From Nitrospira sp. (GTDB lineage Bacteria; Nitrospirota; Nitrospiria; Nitrospirales; Nitrospiraceae), in NCBI GenBank assembly GCA_024331095.1, contig JANDJE010000004.1, positions 1 through 64,000 on the forward strand: 64,000 bases of DNA. The letters are read 5' to 3'. Below the pieces are notes generated by a model. That model did not search any database. It saw only the letters and a list, made by a program, of their open reading frames with translations, and had not been told where the DNA came from. Positions 1-5,909 of the stretch are shown here, piece by piece; position 1 is the stretch's first letter, and each line of letters starts with the position of its first letter. The translations under genes were made by a program, and so were the position numbers.

Positions 1-423
1 GAAGCTCAGCAAAACGTTGAGGCGATAGGCGAAGGCATCATAACGCGATCGCCTGGGAAATCGCCATGCACCGCCTCCGGAACCACCGAGCCGATGGCCT
101 GTGGCCGCGGCTCGAACGACACGACGAGTCGATCGTAACAATCATACTCCGTGCGACACATCGCAGGCCGGTGCTCAGAGAGAATCAGTGAGAAGATATG
201 GGAAACGCGGCCAGACTGGCACGACCACTCGGGCAGACTGACTGCCAACCGACGGACCTATGGCGAGTGGCTGACGAGCGACGGCCTTCATACCGTCGTC
301 CCCTCCACATCAAAAACATCGCCGGCGTCTCCGGTTTCGCAGGAGCGACCACACTATTCTCCGAGACCGACATGCTGGCACGGGGTGACCTGTCTGGCCC
401 ATACCGCACAACCTTCTCCTTCA
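1..423. other. No recognisable gene; possible decayed cassette DNA
   Basis: Several short overlapping reading frames exist on both strands, but none has a start with a ribosome binding site, a recognisable domain or a plausible composition. The stretch lies at the left edge, beyond the first recognisable integron cassette, so it may be further decayed cassette DNA. Nothing firmer can be said. Confidence 0.4.
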
Positions 424-963
424 TCACATCGTTCTCAGCACCCGAGTGACTCTTGCAAGTAAACCTTTCAAACCTGGCGTCGGGCATCCAGGACAATGTC
501 CGAATGCCCCCGGGATCCGCCTCGGCCAGACACCACCCCAACTCGTGCAGGTACCGCCGACTACGCTAGTCGCGAGATTCGGATGATGCTGCTGGCGAAG
601 AGGCGCGCTACATGAGAGGATCGTAGGCGTACTCACGCACCATGCTATTCTTCTGCTGCCCAACGCAATCGCGATAACCAGCGGCAGCGGAGCGCCGCCG
701 GGTTCATCGCTATGTGAGGCGCTTCGCCGTCGAGCCACCGCCCGACGTTGTTGTCGAAGAACCGGTGCCAGAGCCCGGAGCGCCTCGTTCGCAGACGCGC
801 CGTTCGGAAACACGTCCAGAATGTCCGGATCGATGACGACCACGTTCGCACCCTGTCCATACCGCGCGGCTGTGGCCCCACGCACGGCACCAGAAAAGTC
901 GTACTCCGGGCGCATCGTATCACGGTCGTCCGTCCGCCCTTTCCGCCTACCGTTCTTCTTCAT
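424..963 (-). CDS. BrnA-like antitoxin with suspicious C-terminal extension
   Basis: The first ~74 codons (963 down to ~742) encode a small protein with the core MRPEYDFSGAVRG, then NVVVIDPDILDVFP and NEALRALAPVLR. This pattern belongs to the small antitoxins encoded just downstream of BrnT-type toxins. Its start lies inside the last codons of the toxin remnant, the usual BrnT/BrnA coupling. Beyond residue ~74 the frame runs on to 424 with low-complexity, non-conserved residues. The natural stop has probably been lost by a frameshift near 742, so the extension is not credible as protein. Function (neutralising the toxin and repressing the operon) is inferred from family and context. Confidence 0.5.
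   Translation of the reverse strand: MKKNGRRKGRTDDRDTMRPEYDFSGAVRGATAARYGQGANVVVIDPDILDVFPNGASANEALRALAPVLRQQRRAVARRRSASHSDEPGGAPLPLVIAIALGSRRIAWCVSTPTILSCSAPLRQQHHPNLATSVVGGTCTSWGGVWPRRIPGAFGHCPGCPTPGLKGLLARVTRVLRTM
482..509. repeat. Two-step hairpin
   Basis: GGGCAT (482-487) pairs with ATGCCC (504-509), and GGAC (491-494) pairs with GTCC (498-501) inside it. No T-run follows, so it is not a clear terminator. It lies past the conserved part of the BrnA-like gene, where an attC site could be expected, but I cannot identify R boxes around it. Confidence 0.3.
671..710. repeat. Long imperfect hairpin, possibly attC-like
   Basis: GCGATAACC at 671-679 pairs with GGTTCATCGC at 701-710 (one bulged C), enclosing a GCGGC/GCCGC inner stem. 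The outer arms contain AAC and GTT as attC R boxes do, but the site is only 40 bp and lies inside the extended antitoxin frame. It may be a degenerate attC or chance. Confidence 0.25.
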
Positions 964-1243
964 CTCGCCTCCGCTCTTGCCGAGTGGCCCGTCGTGCGGA
1001 AATGAGACGGGTCCGGGGTGGTCGCTCAGCAAACGCCACCACCAGGAGCCTCCATCGGTTTGACATACCCAGCAGCACAGACCGTTCCTCATCCAAGATC
1101 CAAGTGAGTGGTCAGGGTCCGCCATCAAGAGGTTAAGCGGATCACCACTCACCAAAGATCGTCGAGGCTTCATCAAAGGTCACGCCGTGTTTACGGACAT
1201 CCGCTTCCGCTTTCACCTGGTCCCATTCAAAGATGTACCCCAC
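947..1243 (-). pseudogene. brnT-like toxin, broken by two frameshifts
   Basis: A GTG start at 1243, preceded by GAGGAG, opens VGYIFEWDQVKAEADVRKHG and continues to TFDEASTIFG, the typical BrnT (type II RNase toxin) beginning. The frame then breaks: a 7-base duplication near the GGTGAGTGGTGA run shifts it, after which DPLNLLMADPDHSLG is readable. A second shift follows, after which EERSVLLGMSNRW, LLVVAFAERPPRTRLISARR and ATRQERRRDEEER lead to a TAG at 947-949. All conserved BrnT blocks are present but in three frames, so the toxin should be inactive unless these are sequencing errors. It lies at the start of an integron cassette, just after the attC site at 1284-1342 in minus orientation. Confidence 0.7.
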
Positions 1244-1283
1244 TCCCACTCCTCACGCTGTATGGCATCCCCTCGTCCGGTGC

Positions 1284-1342
1284 GCCTAACGGCGCTTGCT
1301 AACCCGCGTCAGTAACGCGTCGGGTTGAGCGGCTAGTTATGC
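1284..1342 (-). repeat. attC site 1 (59 bp integron recombination site)
   Basis: Read on the minus strand, the site begins GCATAAC (R'') and ends GTTAGGC (R', a perfect GTTRRRY). The inner arms GCT-C-AACCCG and CGGGTT-AGC pair except for one extra C in the left half, matching the extrahelical base that gives attC sites their polarity. The TAA stop of the XRE antitoxin lies inside R''. The TTATGC at the start of this cassette, beside attC site 2, is the complement of its R'' GCATAA, as expected for a real cassette. Confidence 0.8.
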
Positions 1343-1597
1343 CGCGGATGTTTCGGTGAACTCCCATCCGGGAAACACCAATACAGCCGGGTGGCACTTC
1401 AACGCCCGAGCTAGCACCTTAGCTCGCTCGACGCCTAAGCTAACGCGATCGTTCTCAATGGCCGATAGCGTCGCCTGCGGGATACCGGTAAGCTTAGAAA
1501 GCTGGTTCTGGCTCAGGCCCTGCAGCTCACGGACAATGCGCACAGACTCGCCGACGGAAACGGCGATCCGCTTCTTCGCTGGTCGATACTGCCTCAT
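1337..1597 (-). CDS. XRE-family HTH antitoxin (HigA-type)
   Basis: An 86-residue DNA-binding protein. Residues ~18-75 form a lambda-repressor-type helix-turn-helix: VRIVRELQGLSQNQLSKLTG, then IPQATLSAIENDRVSLG and RAKVLARALKCHP. It starts directly after the stop of the RelE-like toxin with no gap (TAG then ATG), so the pair is one transcript in toxin-first order, as in higBA operons. The inferred role is to bind the toxin and repress the promoter at 1885-1914. The stop codon overlaps attC site 1, the usual tight gene-attC spacing of a gene cassette. Confidence 0.85.
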   Translation of the reverse strand: MRQYRPAKKRIAVSVGESVRIVRELQGLSQNQLSKLTGIPQATLSAIENDRVSLGVERAKVLARALKCHPAVLVFPGWEFTETSAA

Positions 1598-1879
1598 CTA
1601 GGACCTCCGATAATCGCGAGCAGTAATAGAAGCGACCTGGAATAGCTGCTCGTCTGGCACGACTCGATAAACGACCCGGTACTGTAGCCCGAGCCGTGAT
1701 GAGCGGTAGCCTTTCCACTTACCCACCAGAGCTTCGTCGTGAACCCCCTTGATGAGCCGTAGCCCGGTTGGACCGGAGATTACCGTGATATCTTTCCATT
1801 TTTCATAGCGCTTCAAGATGTCGGTCGGGATGGCATCAATCTGCTTATCGACGCGACGATGTTCCTCGATGCGCCACAT
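1598..1879 (-). CDS. RelE/HigB-type toxin
   Basis: A 93-residue protein of the RelE/ParE superfamily. The N-terminal helices (RVDKQIDAIPTDILKRYEKW) are followed by the beta core with GLRLIKGVHDEALVGKWKGYRSSRLG and YRVVYRV, ending FQVASITARDYRRS. These match ribosome-dependent mRNA interferases, though gyrase-targeting ParE toxins share the fold, so the target is not certain. The basic residues typical of these toxins are present and the frame is intact. It is the first gene of a two-gene operon with its own promoter and is carried in an integron cassette, where such pairs are thought to stabilise the array. Confidence 0.85.
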   Translation of the reverse strand: MWRIEEHRRVDKQIDAIPTDILKRYEKWKDITVISGPTGLRLIKGVHDEALVGKWKGYRSSRLGLQYRVVYRVVPDEQLFQVASITARDYRRS

Positions 1880-1884
1880 CTTAC

Positions 1885-1914
1885 ATTGTGGCTATACCAT
1901 AAATGGTATGTCAA
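1885..1914 (-). promoter_or_regulatory. Promoter with embedded palindromic operator for the TA pair
   Basis: On the minus strand a TTGACA -35 (1914-1909) and a CACAAT -10 (1890-1885) are 18 bp apart. Between them lies the perfect palindrome ATACCAT-TT-ATGGTAT (1894-1909). An operator between the promoter elements is the expected place for XRE antitoxin autoregulation. The start codon of the toxin follows about five bases after the -10. Confidence 0.7.
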
Positions 1915-1933
1915 GGGGTAGTCCAGGCCTGCG

Positions 1934-1996
1934 GCATAACGTTCTTGGTCAGCCGCGCGCAGCTTCATGCGTGTCGGCTGCACCAAGGGGTTAGGC
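1934..1996 (-). repeat. attC site 2 (63 bp)
   Basis: On the minus strand R'' is GCCTAAC (1996-1990) and R' is GTTATGC (1940-1934). Inner arms TTGGT-G-CAGCCG and CGGCTG-ACCAA pair except for one extra base in the left half, the same polarity as attC site 1. It lies 7 bp after the stop of the disrupted gene at 2004-3032. Its R'' GCCTAA is the near complement of TTGGGC at the start of that cassette, beside attC site 3. Confidence 0.8.
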
Positions 1997-2003
1997 GGCA
2001 TGC

Positions 2004-3032
2004 TTAACCACCCTTGCTTCCACCTGCCACGCGAATAACTTCCACGATCTGGCTTCCCGGATTCTGGGAACTCTCGCCCTTCACAAAGCCGCTGTCCTGA
2101 GGGGAGAAAATTGATTGCGTCGCCTGAAGAAGCACCGCGTCCTTCGTATTGGCATCGCCAGTTCCCTTGACGAAGGTCTCAAAGGAGCTAAGGGCATTCT
2201 GGCGATGACGATTTACGACAAAGTTGTGCTGGCTAGCAGCAAAGTTGCGCGCGCACCAGACCAACCCAAACGTGAGAACGAAGATTACTACGAGCCTTGG
2301 AACGATCAGTTGAAATGCGCGTGGAAGCGTTGTGGCGCTGAGATCATTCAGCTGCGGCCCCAGGCTCCAGAGGGCGTAGACGATGGTGGCAACAGCAAAA
2401 GCGGCCGCTCCGAGAAGCCAATATGCTGATTGCCTCTTATGGAATTCTGCTTCGTCTTTGAAGTGAATGGCGTGTTGGGCAACTCAGGCCTCTGCCGCCG
2501 CCTGGCGTACGCGCTCAAGTGCGCCTTGCATCTCTGCCAAGATTTTGTCTTTCTCGGTTTTGAATTCTCCGGCTAGCTGCTTTTGGAGCGCGAGCGTCCC
2601 GCGTGCCTCCCTCTCAAGCGCATCGAAATCTGTACCCCTACGAATGGCGTATGAGATGTGGGGGGTGACACCGGAGTAGTACGTGTGCCACTGATCACGT
2701 AACTGCTGAATGAGTGAGTCGCGCGCCTGAACCGGGTTTTGAGGGTATTGCTGAATCGAGAAACCTTGTATCTGCTTGAAGTAACTCAACACCTGATTCG
2801 CCTGACTATGCAACTGATTGAGGGTTTCGTAGGGGAAGCTGTCGAGATTGCATTCCGAAAGGTCCTTGAAAAGTCCCAGCGTTCGGCGAAATACGGGCAA
2901 ACCAGTCTCAAAGCTAAGGTCTTTGCCTAGGACATCGGCGCGAACGAGTGATTCAGGCTGAATCGCGTTGAGCTCTCCTAGCACCTTTCGAAGCTCGTCG
3001 TGCTGCTGCTTCTCCTGCTCGAATGTGGCCAT
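2004..3032 (-). pseudogene. Coiled-coil membrane protein split by one in-frame TGA
   Basis: One 343-codon frame runs from MATFEQEKQQHDELRKVLGE at 3032 to a TAA at 2004, interrupted only by a TGA at 2486-2484. The N-terminal part (182 residues) is soluble and helix-rich, ending in a coiled coil (LQKQLAGEFKTEKDKILAEM). The part after the stop carries two membrane segments (YWLLGAAAFAVATIVYALW and LVVIFVLTFGLVWCA) and a polar tail. The reading frame is unchanged on both sides and compositionally continuous, so this is a single gene with a nonsense mutation, a readthrough codon or a sequencing error. The family is not recognised. It occupies a whole integron cassette between attC sites 2 and 3. 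Confidence 0.7.
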
Positions 3033-3057
3033 CGTGTCTCCCTGCTAGTTCCTTGCC

Positions 3058-3121
3058 GCCCAAGGTCCCGGTTGAGCGGCGGGCCGCGCTGCGGACCGTC
3101 CGCTGCAACCGGTTGTTCGCT
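3058..3121 (-). repeat. attC site 3 (64 bp, partly degenerate)
   Basis: On the minus strand AGCGAAC (3121-3115, R''-like) precedes CCGGTTG-C-AGCGG, which pairs with CCGCT-CAACCGG with one extra C in the left half, again the attC polarity. The right end reads CTTGGGC (3064-3058), a GTTRRRY box with G changed to C at the cleavage position, which would be expected to hinder recombination. It begins 6 bp after the stop of the HNH gene. Confidence 0.65.
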
Positions 3122-3126
3122 GCTCT

Positions 3127-3681
3127 TTATTCATCCACATGGAACTTCCGCTTCAGAAAGTCGAATATCTCCTCCTGCTCCGCCCTGGGGAGCTTCCTGA
3201 TTCTCGCGAGGAGATTCAGTGCCGTGTCCGAAGGAGGCTGTACGTTCGCTCGGCCTTGATTGCACGCCGAACACAGAACGCGGAGATTTTCCTTGTCGTC
3301 CGTTCCCCCCTGGCTGATCGGCTTGATGTGATCGACATGGAGACGAACTTTGCGGTTGGGATTGAACGGGTCAGGATCCCCGGCCCCAGCGCCGCACAAT
3401 TGACAGGTGAAGCCGTTACGCTCCAGAATCTCGTTTCGCAGTTGCGGCGAAATCGCTCGAGCAATGACCGGCTTTCGTTCCAAGGTTTCCAGGATATACT
3501 GTCCGGGCTTGAGATCGGCGCGGTCCACATGGCTCTTGATCTGGTACCCCTCTTCGTCCCGGAGTTCGCGTATGCGTCGGGCATATTCGCTGATGCCGCC
3601 GACGCTCCGAATCTTTTGCGTTGTCACGACCTTCCCCACGTTGGCGATGAAGAAGTCCCGTATTCTGTCTCTGGCTCCCAT
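3127..3681 (-). CDS. HNH endonuclease, probable restriction enzyme
   Basis: A 184-residue nuclease. Residues ~1-75 look like a winged-helix DNA-reading domain (RDRIRDFFIANVGKVVTTQ, SEYARRIRELRDEEGY). Residues ~85-150 form a Cys-rich HNH: CQLC, then LHVDHIKPISQGG and NLRVLCSACN, giving the two CxxC zinc pairs and the D-H-I catalytic centre. It follows the Vsr gene (stop 3684) with a 2-base gap, and with the C5 methyltransferase forms a three-gene module. This supports a type II restriction role, with the methylase protecting the same site. An alternative GTG start at 3687 overlaps the Vsr stop. Confidence 0.8.
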   Translation of the reverse strand: MGARDRIRDFFIANVGKVVTTQKIRSVGGISEYARRIRELRDEEGYQIKSHVDRADLKPGQYILETLERKPVIARAISPQLRNEILERNGFTCQLCGAGAGDPDPFNPNRKVRLHVDHIKPISQGGTDDKENLRVLCSACNQGRANVQPPSDTALNLLARIRKLPRAEQEEIFDFLKRKFHVDE

Positions 3682-3683
3682 AG

Positions 3684-4094
3684 TCACCTCGCAATGAAGC
3701 GCGCAATTCGCCGTTTCAGTCGTTCCTCATCTTTTGTTTGGCACTGCCAAATGACAAGGACGGTCCACCCGGTCTTGCGCAATTTGCGCAGGCTACGGGC
3801 GTCGCGCTTCATGTTTCCTTCGATTTTTCGACTCCAAAACTCTTTGTTCGTTTCGGGTCTGGCTGCCCGTGCACAGCCCTTGTGACCGTGCCAGAAACAC
3901 CCATGCACGAAGATCAACTTCTTTCGTCCGACCAGCGCAAAGTCGGGGGTTCCCGGAATCCTCTCAACATTACTTCGGTAATGACATTTTAGGCGCCGCA
4001 GGCATCTCTTCACCAGTCGTTCAAGTGATGTATTCCGCCCTTTGACGCTTGCCATTATCCGACTTCGTTTCTCGGGCGAAAACCTGTCCGTCAT
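3684..4094 (-). CDS. vsr: Very short patch repair endonuclease (Vsr)
   Basis: A 136-residue strand-specific T:G mismatch endonuclease, the usual Vsr size. It shows the start motif RFSPEKRSRIMASVKGRNTS, the catalytic GTPDF Asp, FVHGCFWHGHKGC with the zinc and active-site His/Cys residues, and SRKIEGNMKRD. Vsr nicks beside T:G mismatches that arise when 5-methylcytosine deaminates, so it travels with C5 methyltransferases. Its start lies inside the methylase gene, with 74 bp of overlap in another frame, so the two are translationally linked. The ATG at 4094 is chosen because homologues begin here. Confidence 0.92.
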   Translation of the reverse strand: MTDRFSPEKRSRIMASVKGRNTSLERLVKRCLRRLKCHYRSNVERIPGTPDFALVGRKKLIFVHGCFWHGHKGCARAARPETNKEFWSRKIEGNMKRDARSLRKLRKTGWTVLVIWQCQTKDEERLKRRIARFIAR

Positions 4095-5307
4095 GGTTTT
4101 CCTCTTTCGATGCCAGCATGGCGAGAACACAGTCCGCGATCCGCGCGGCCAGCACGGGCGGCACGGCATTGCCGATTTGTTTGGCAATCTCGATCTTCGA
4201 GCCGGTGAATCTGAACGAATCCGGAAACGACTGAAGACGAGCAGCTTCCCGGTGTGTGATAGGGCGATGCTGGCATGGATGCAGATAGCGGCCCTTCTCG
4301 GGCTTGAAGAATTCGGTTCGGATTGTGAAGGCCGGGCGGTCCCACCATAAGCGCCCGAACAAATCCGTCCCGCCTTCCGTTTTCCTAATCCAACACGCAG
4401 GCGTCAGCTTCGGCGCTCTCCTTTGCAAGTCGAAGCGGTTCATTCCTTCGTCCGGAATCGCACGGTACCGCTGCATGCTCATAGGGGTCGGGGTTCGCCC
4501 GAAATGAAGGTCAAGAGGCGGTGGTTCGTTCCTGACTTCCGTTCCCTTCGGAGGCGGAAGGTCTCCGATGGCGTCCCGAACTGTTCGCCACGGTCTTGGC
4601 CGTGCCACGTACATGTCGAATTCTTCAGAGAAAAGCATGCCTGTTTCGACATCGCCGGGACGGCGATGAGTCTTCTTCGGGGGGAAGAAGGCGCTCGGAT
4701 GCGTGAATTTGCATCCGACGATGAAAGCACGCCAGCGGGTCTGAGGTACGCCGTAGTCGGCAGCGCAGAGCTTGGCAAAAGCCATCTTGAAACCCAGCGA
4801 GTGCGCGACTTCGGCGATTTCTTCGTGTTCGGCCGATCCGAGGAGTTGCGGAACGTTTTCCATCACAAAGATTTCTGCCCCGCAATGCTCCACTATTTGG
4901 AGGTACGGTCTCCAGAGTTGCTTCCGGGGATCGCCGTTGCGTTGCTTGTTCAGCAGGCTGAATCCTTGGCACGGCGGCCCGCCGATCACGACATCCGCCC
5001 TCGGTATCTCGTCGATTCGGTCCTTCACCAGTTCCAAAATGTCGTCGGTCGTGCAATGCTCTCCAAAATTTGTGTTGTAGGTTTTGGCGGCGTAAGCGTT
5101 GAAGTCATTGGCCCAGACAGGGACGAACACATGACCGAGAGATTCCGTGAAGCCGAGCGTCATGCCCCCTGCACCGGCAAAAAGGTCGATAAGGTCATAG
5201 GTGCTACTGCTCTCTCGTACCAGAAGACCTTTCTGCCGCGCACGGTAGACCGATTCATCGTCGCACAGCATGTCGTATCGAAGCGGGATTCTATACTTCT
5301 TGTTCAT
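4021..5307 (-). CDS. DNA (cytosine-5-)-methyltransferase
   Basis: A 428-residue C5-cytosine methylase. Motif I is DLFAGAGGMTLGF (~40), motif IV GGPPCQGFSLLN with the catalytic Cys (~115), motif VI MENVPQL, and motif VIII around PQTRWRAFIVG. The C-terminal motif X region includes AKQIGNAVPPVLA. A variable target-recognition region lies between ~200 and 330. It heads the methylase-Vsr-HNH module, presumably modifying the site cut by the HNH enzyme. The recognition sequence cannot be read from the protein. It is the last cassette gene before the IntI remnant. Confidence 0.93.
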   Translation of the reverse strand: MNKKYRIPLRYDMLCDDESVYRARQKGLLVRESSSTYDLIDLFAGAGGMTLGFTESLGHVFVPVWANDFNAYAAKTYNTNFGEHCTTDDILELVKDRIDEIPRADVVIGGPPCQGFSLLNKQRNGDPRKQLWRPYLQIVEHCGAEIFVMENVPQLLGSAEHEEIAEVAHSLGFKMAFAKLCAADYGVPQTRWRAFIVGCKFTHPSAFFPPKKTHRRPGDVETGMLFSEEFDMYVARPRPWRTVRDAIGDLPPPKGTEVRNEPPPLDLHFGRTPTPMSMQRYRAIPDEGMNRFDLQRRAPKLTPACWIRKTEGGTDLFGRLWWDRPAFTIRTEFFKPEKGRYLHPCQHRPITHREAARLQSFPDSFRFTGSKIEIAKQIGNAVPPVLAARIADCVLAMLASKEENHDGQVFARETKSDNGKRQRAEYIT

Positions 5308-5380
5308 GGATCTGTCATCCCAGATACTAGTGCCCCAGTGAAGTCGGTGTGTTTGCTTTCTTCATACAGCAATGAGTACA

Positions 5381-5397
5381 TTGGTCAGCCTATCCCG
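5381..5397. repeat. 17-bp direct repeat, copy 1
   Basis: TTGGTCAGCCTATCCCG, identical to copy 2 at 5495-5511 (114 bp apart). Its first ten bases, TTGGTCAGCC, also occur in the arm of attC site 2. On the minus strand it is preceded directly by GTTGGAC (5403-5397), which fits a GTTRRRY core. Taken with its place next to the IntI remnant, this suggests a degenerate attI region. Confidence 0.5.
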
Positions 5398-5494
5398 TCC
5401 AACTGACTTCTTAATTCTGGCCAATCGTAATAAGCTTTTTCCATACTCAGCAAGACTGTTCCCACCCCTCTGGAGCCTGACAAACACTGCATGC

Positions 5495-5511
5495 TTGGTC
5501 AGCCTATCCCG
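5495..5511. repeat. 17-bp direct repeat, copy 2
   Basis: Second identical copy of TTGGTCAGCCTATCCCG, closer to the IntI remnant. Flanking bases differ from copy 1, so only the 17 bp is repeated. No reading frame explains it. Confidence 0.5.
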
Positions 5512-5538
5512 GCGCACCTTCACAGCTCTCTACTCTAT

Positions 5539-5556
5539 CTGCCAGGGTGTTGGCAG
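5539..5556. repeat. Short inverted repeat after IntI remnant
   Basis: CTGCCA (5539-5544) and TGGCAG (5551-5556) form a 6-bp stem with a 6-base loop, just past the stop of the IntI fragment in its reading direction. No T-run follows, so a terminator role is weakly supported. Confidence 0.3.
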
Positions 5557-5562
5557 GTCCTA

Positions 5563-5866
5563 TCACAGGCAGTCAGCCGGGCTGTGGACTCCTCGGCCGC
5601 CACGGTTTAGGACATGTGCGTAGATCATCGTCGTGCTCACATCCCTGTGGCCCAGCAGCTCTTGGACCGTCCGAATATCATACCCGTCCTCCAGCAGGTG
5701 GGTGGCCAAGGAATGGCGCAACGTACGGCAGCTTGCCGGCTTGGAAATCCGGGCTTTTAGTCTGGCTGTCTTGAAAGCGCTGGAGGACGGATTCGTGCAC
5801 GTGGTGCCTGCGCCGTTCACCGGTGATGCGATCGGTGTAATGGCTGGCGGCGGAGAAGGTCCATGT
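5563..5866 (-). pseudogene. Integron integrase IntI, C-terminal remnant
   Basis: The last 70 or so codons read [39 protein letters not shown] and [12 protein letters not shown]. This is the tyrosine-recombinase C-terminus in its IntI form, with the H-R, LLGH and catalytic MIY tyrosine. Upstream, in another frame, lies [20 protein letters not shown] with the IntI-typical GERRRHH. A single frameshift near 5775 separates the two. Everything N-terminal of about residue 220 is absent and nrdJ ends 44 bp away, so this is a truncated relic. It lies on the same strand as the cassettes and upstream of them, the arrangement of reverse integrons. Confidence 0.85.
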
Positions 5867-5909
5867 TCACAGGTCGGGAGGCTCCACTGAGAGCGGAGCC
5901 CTTTCTCCC

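Noticed and set aside
2472-2478. GTTGGGC as an attC R box after the TGA at 2484
   Set aside because: No paired arms follow, and the reading frame continues across it; the true attC is at 1934-1996.
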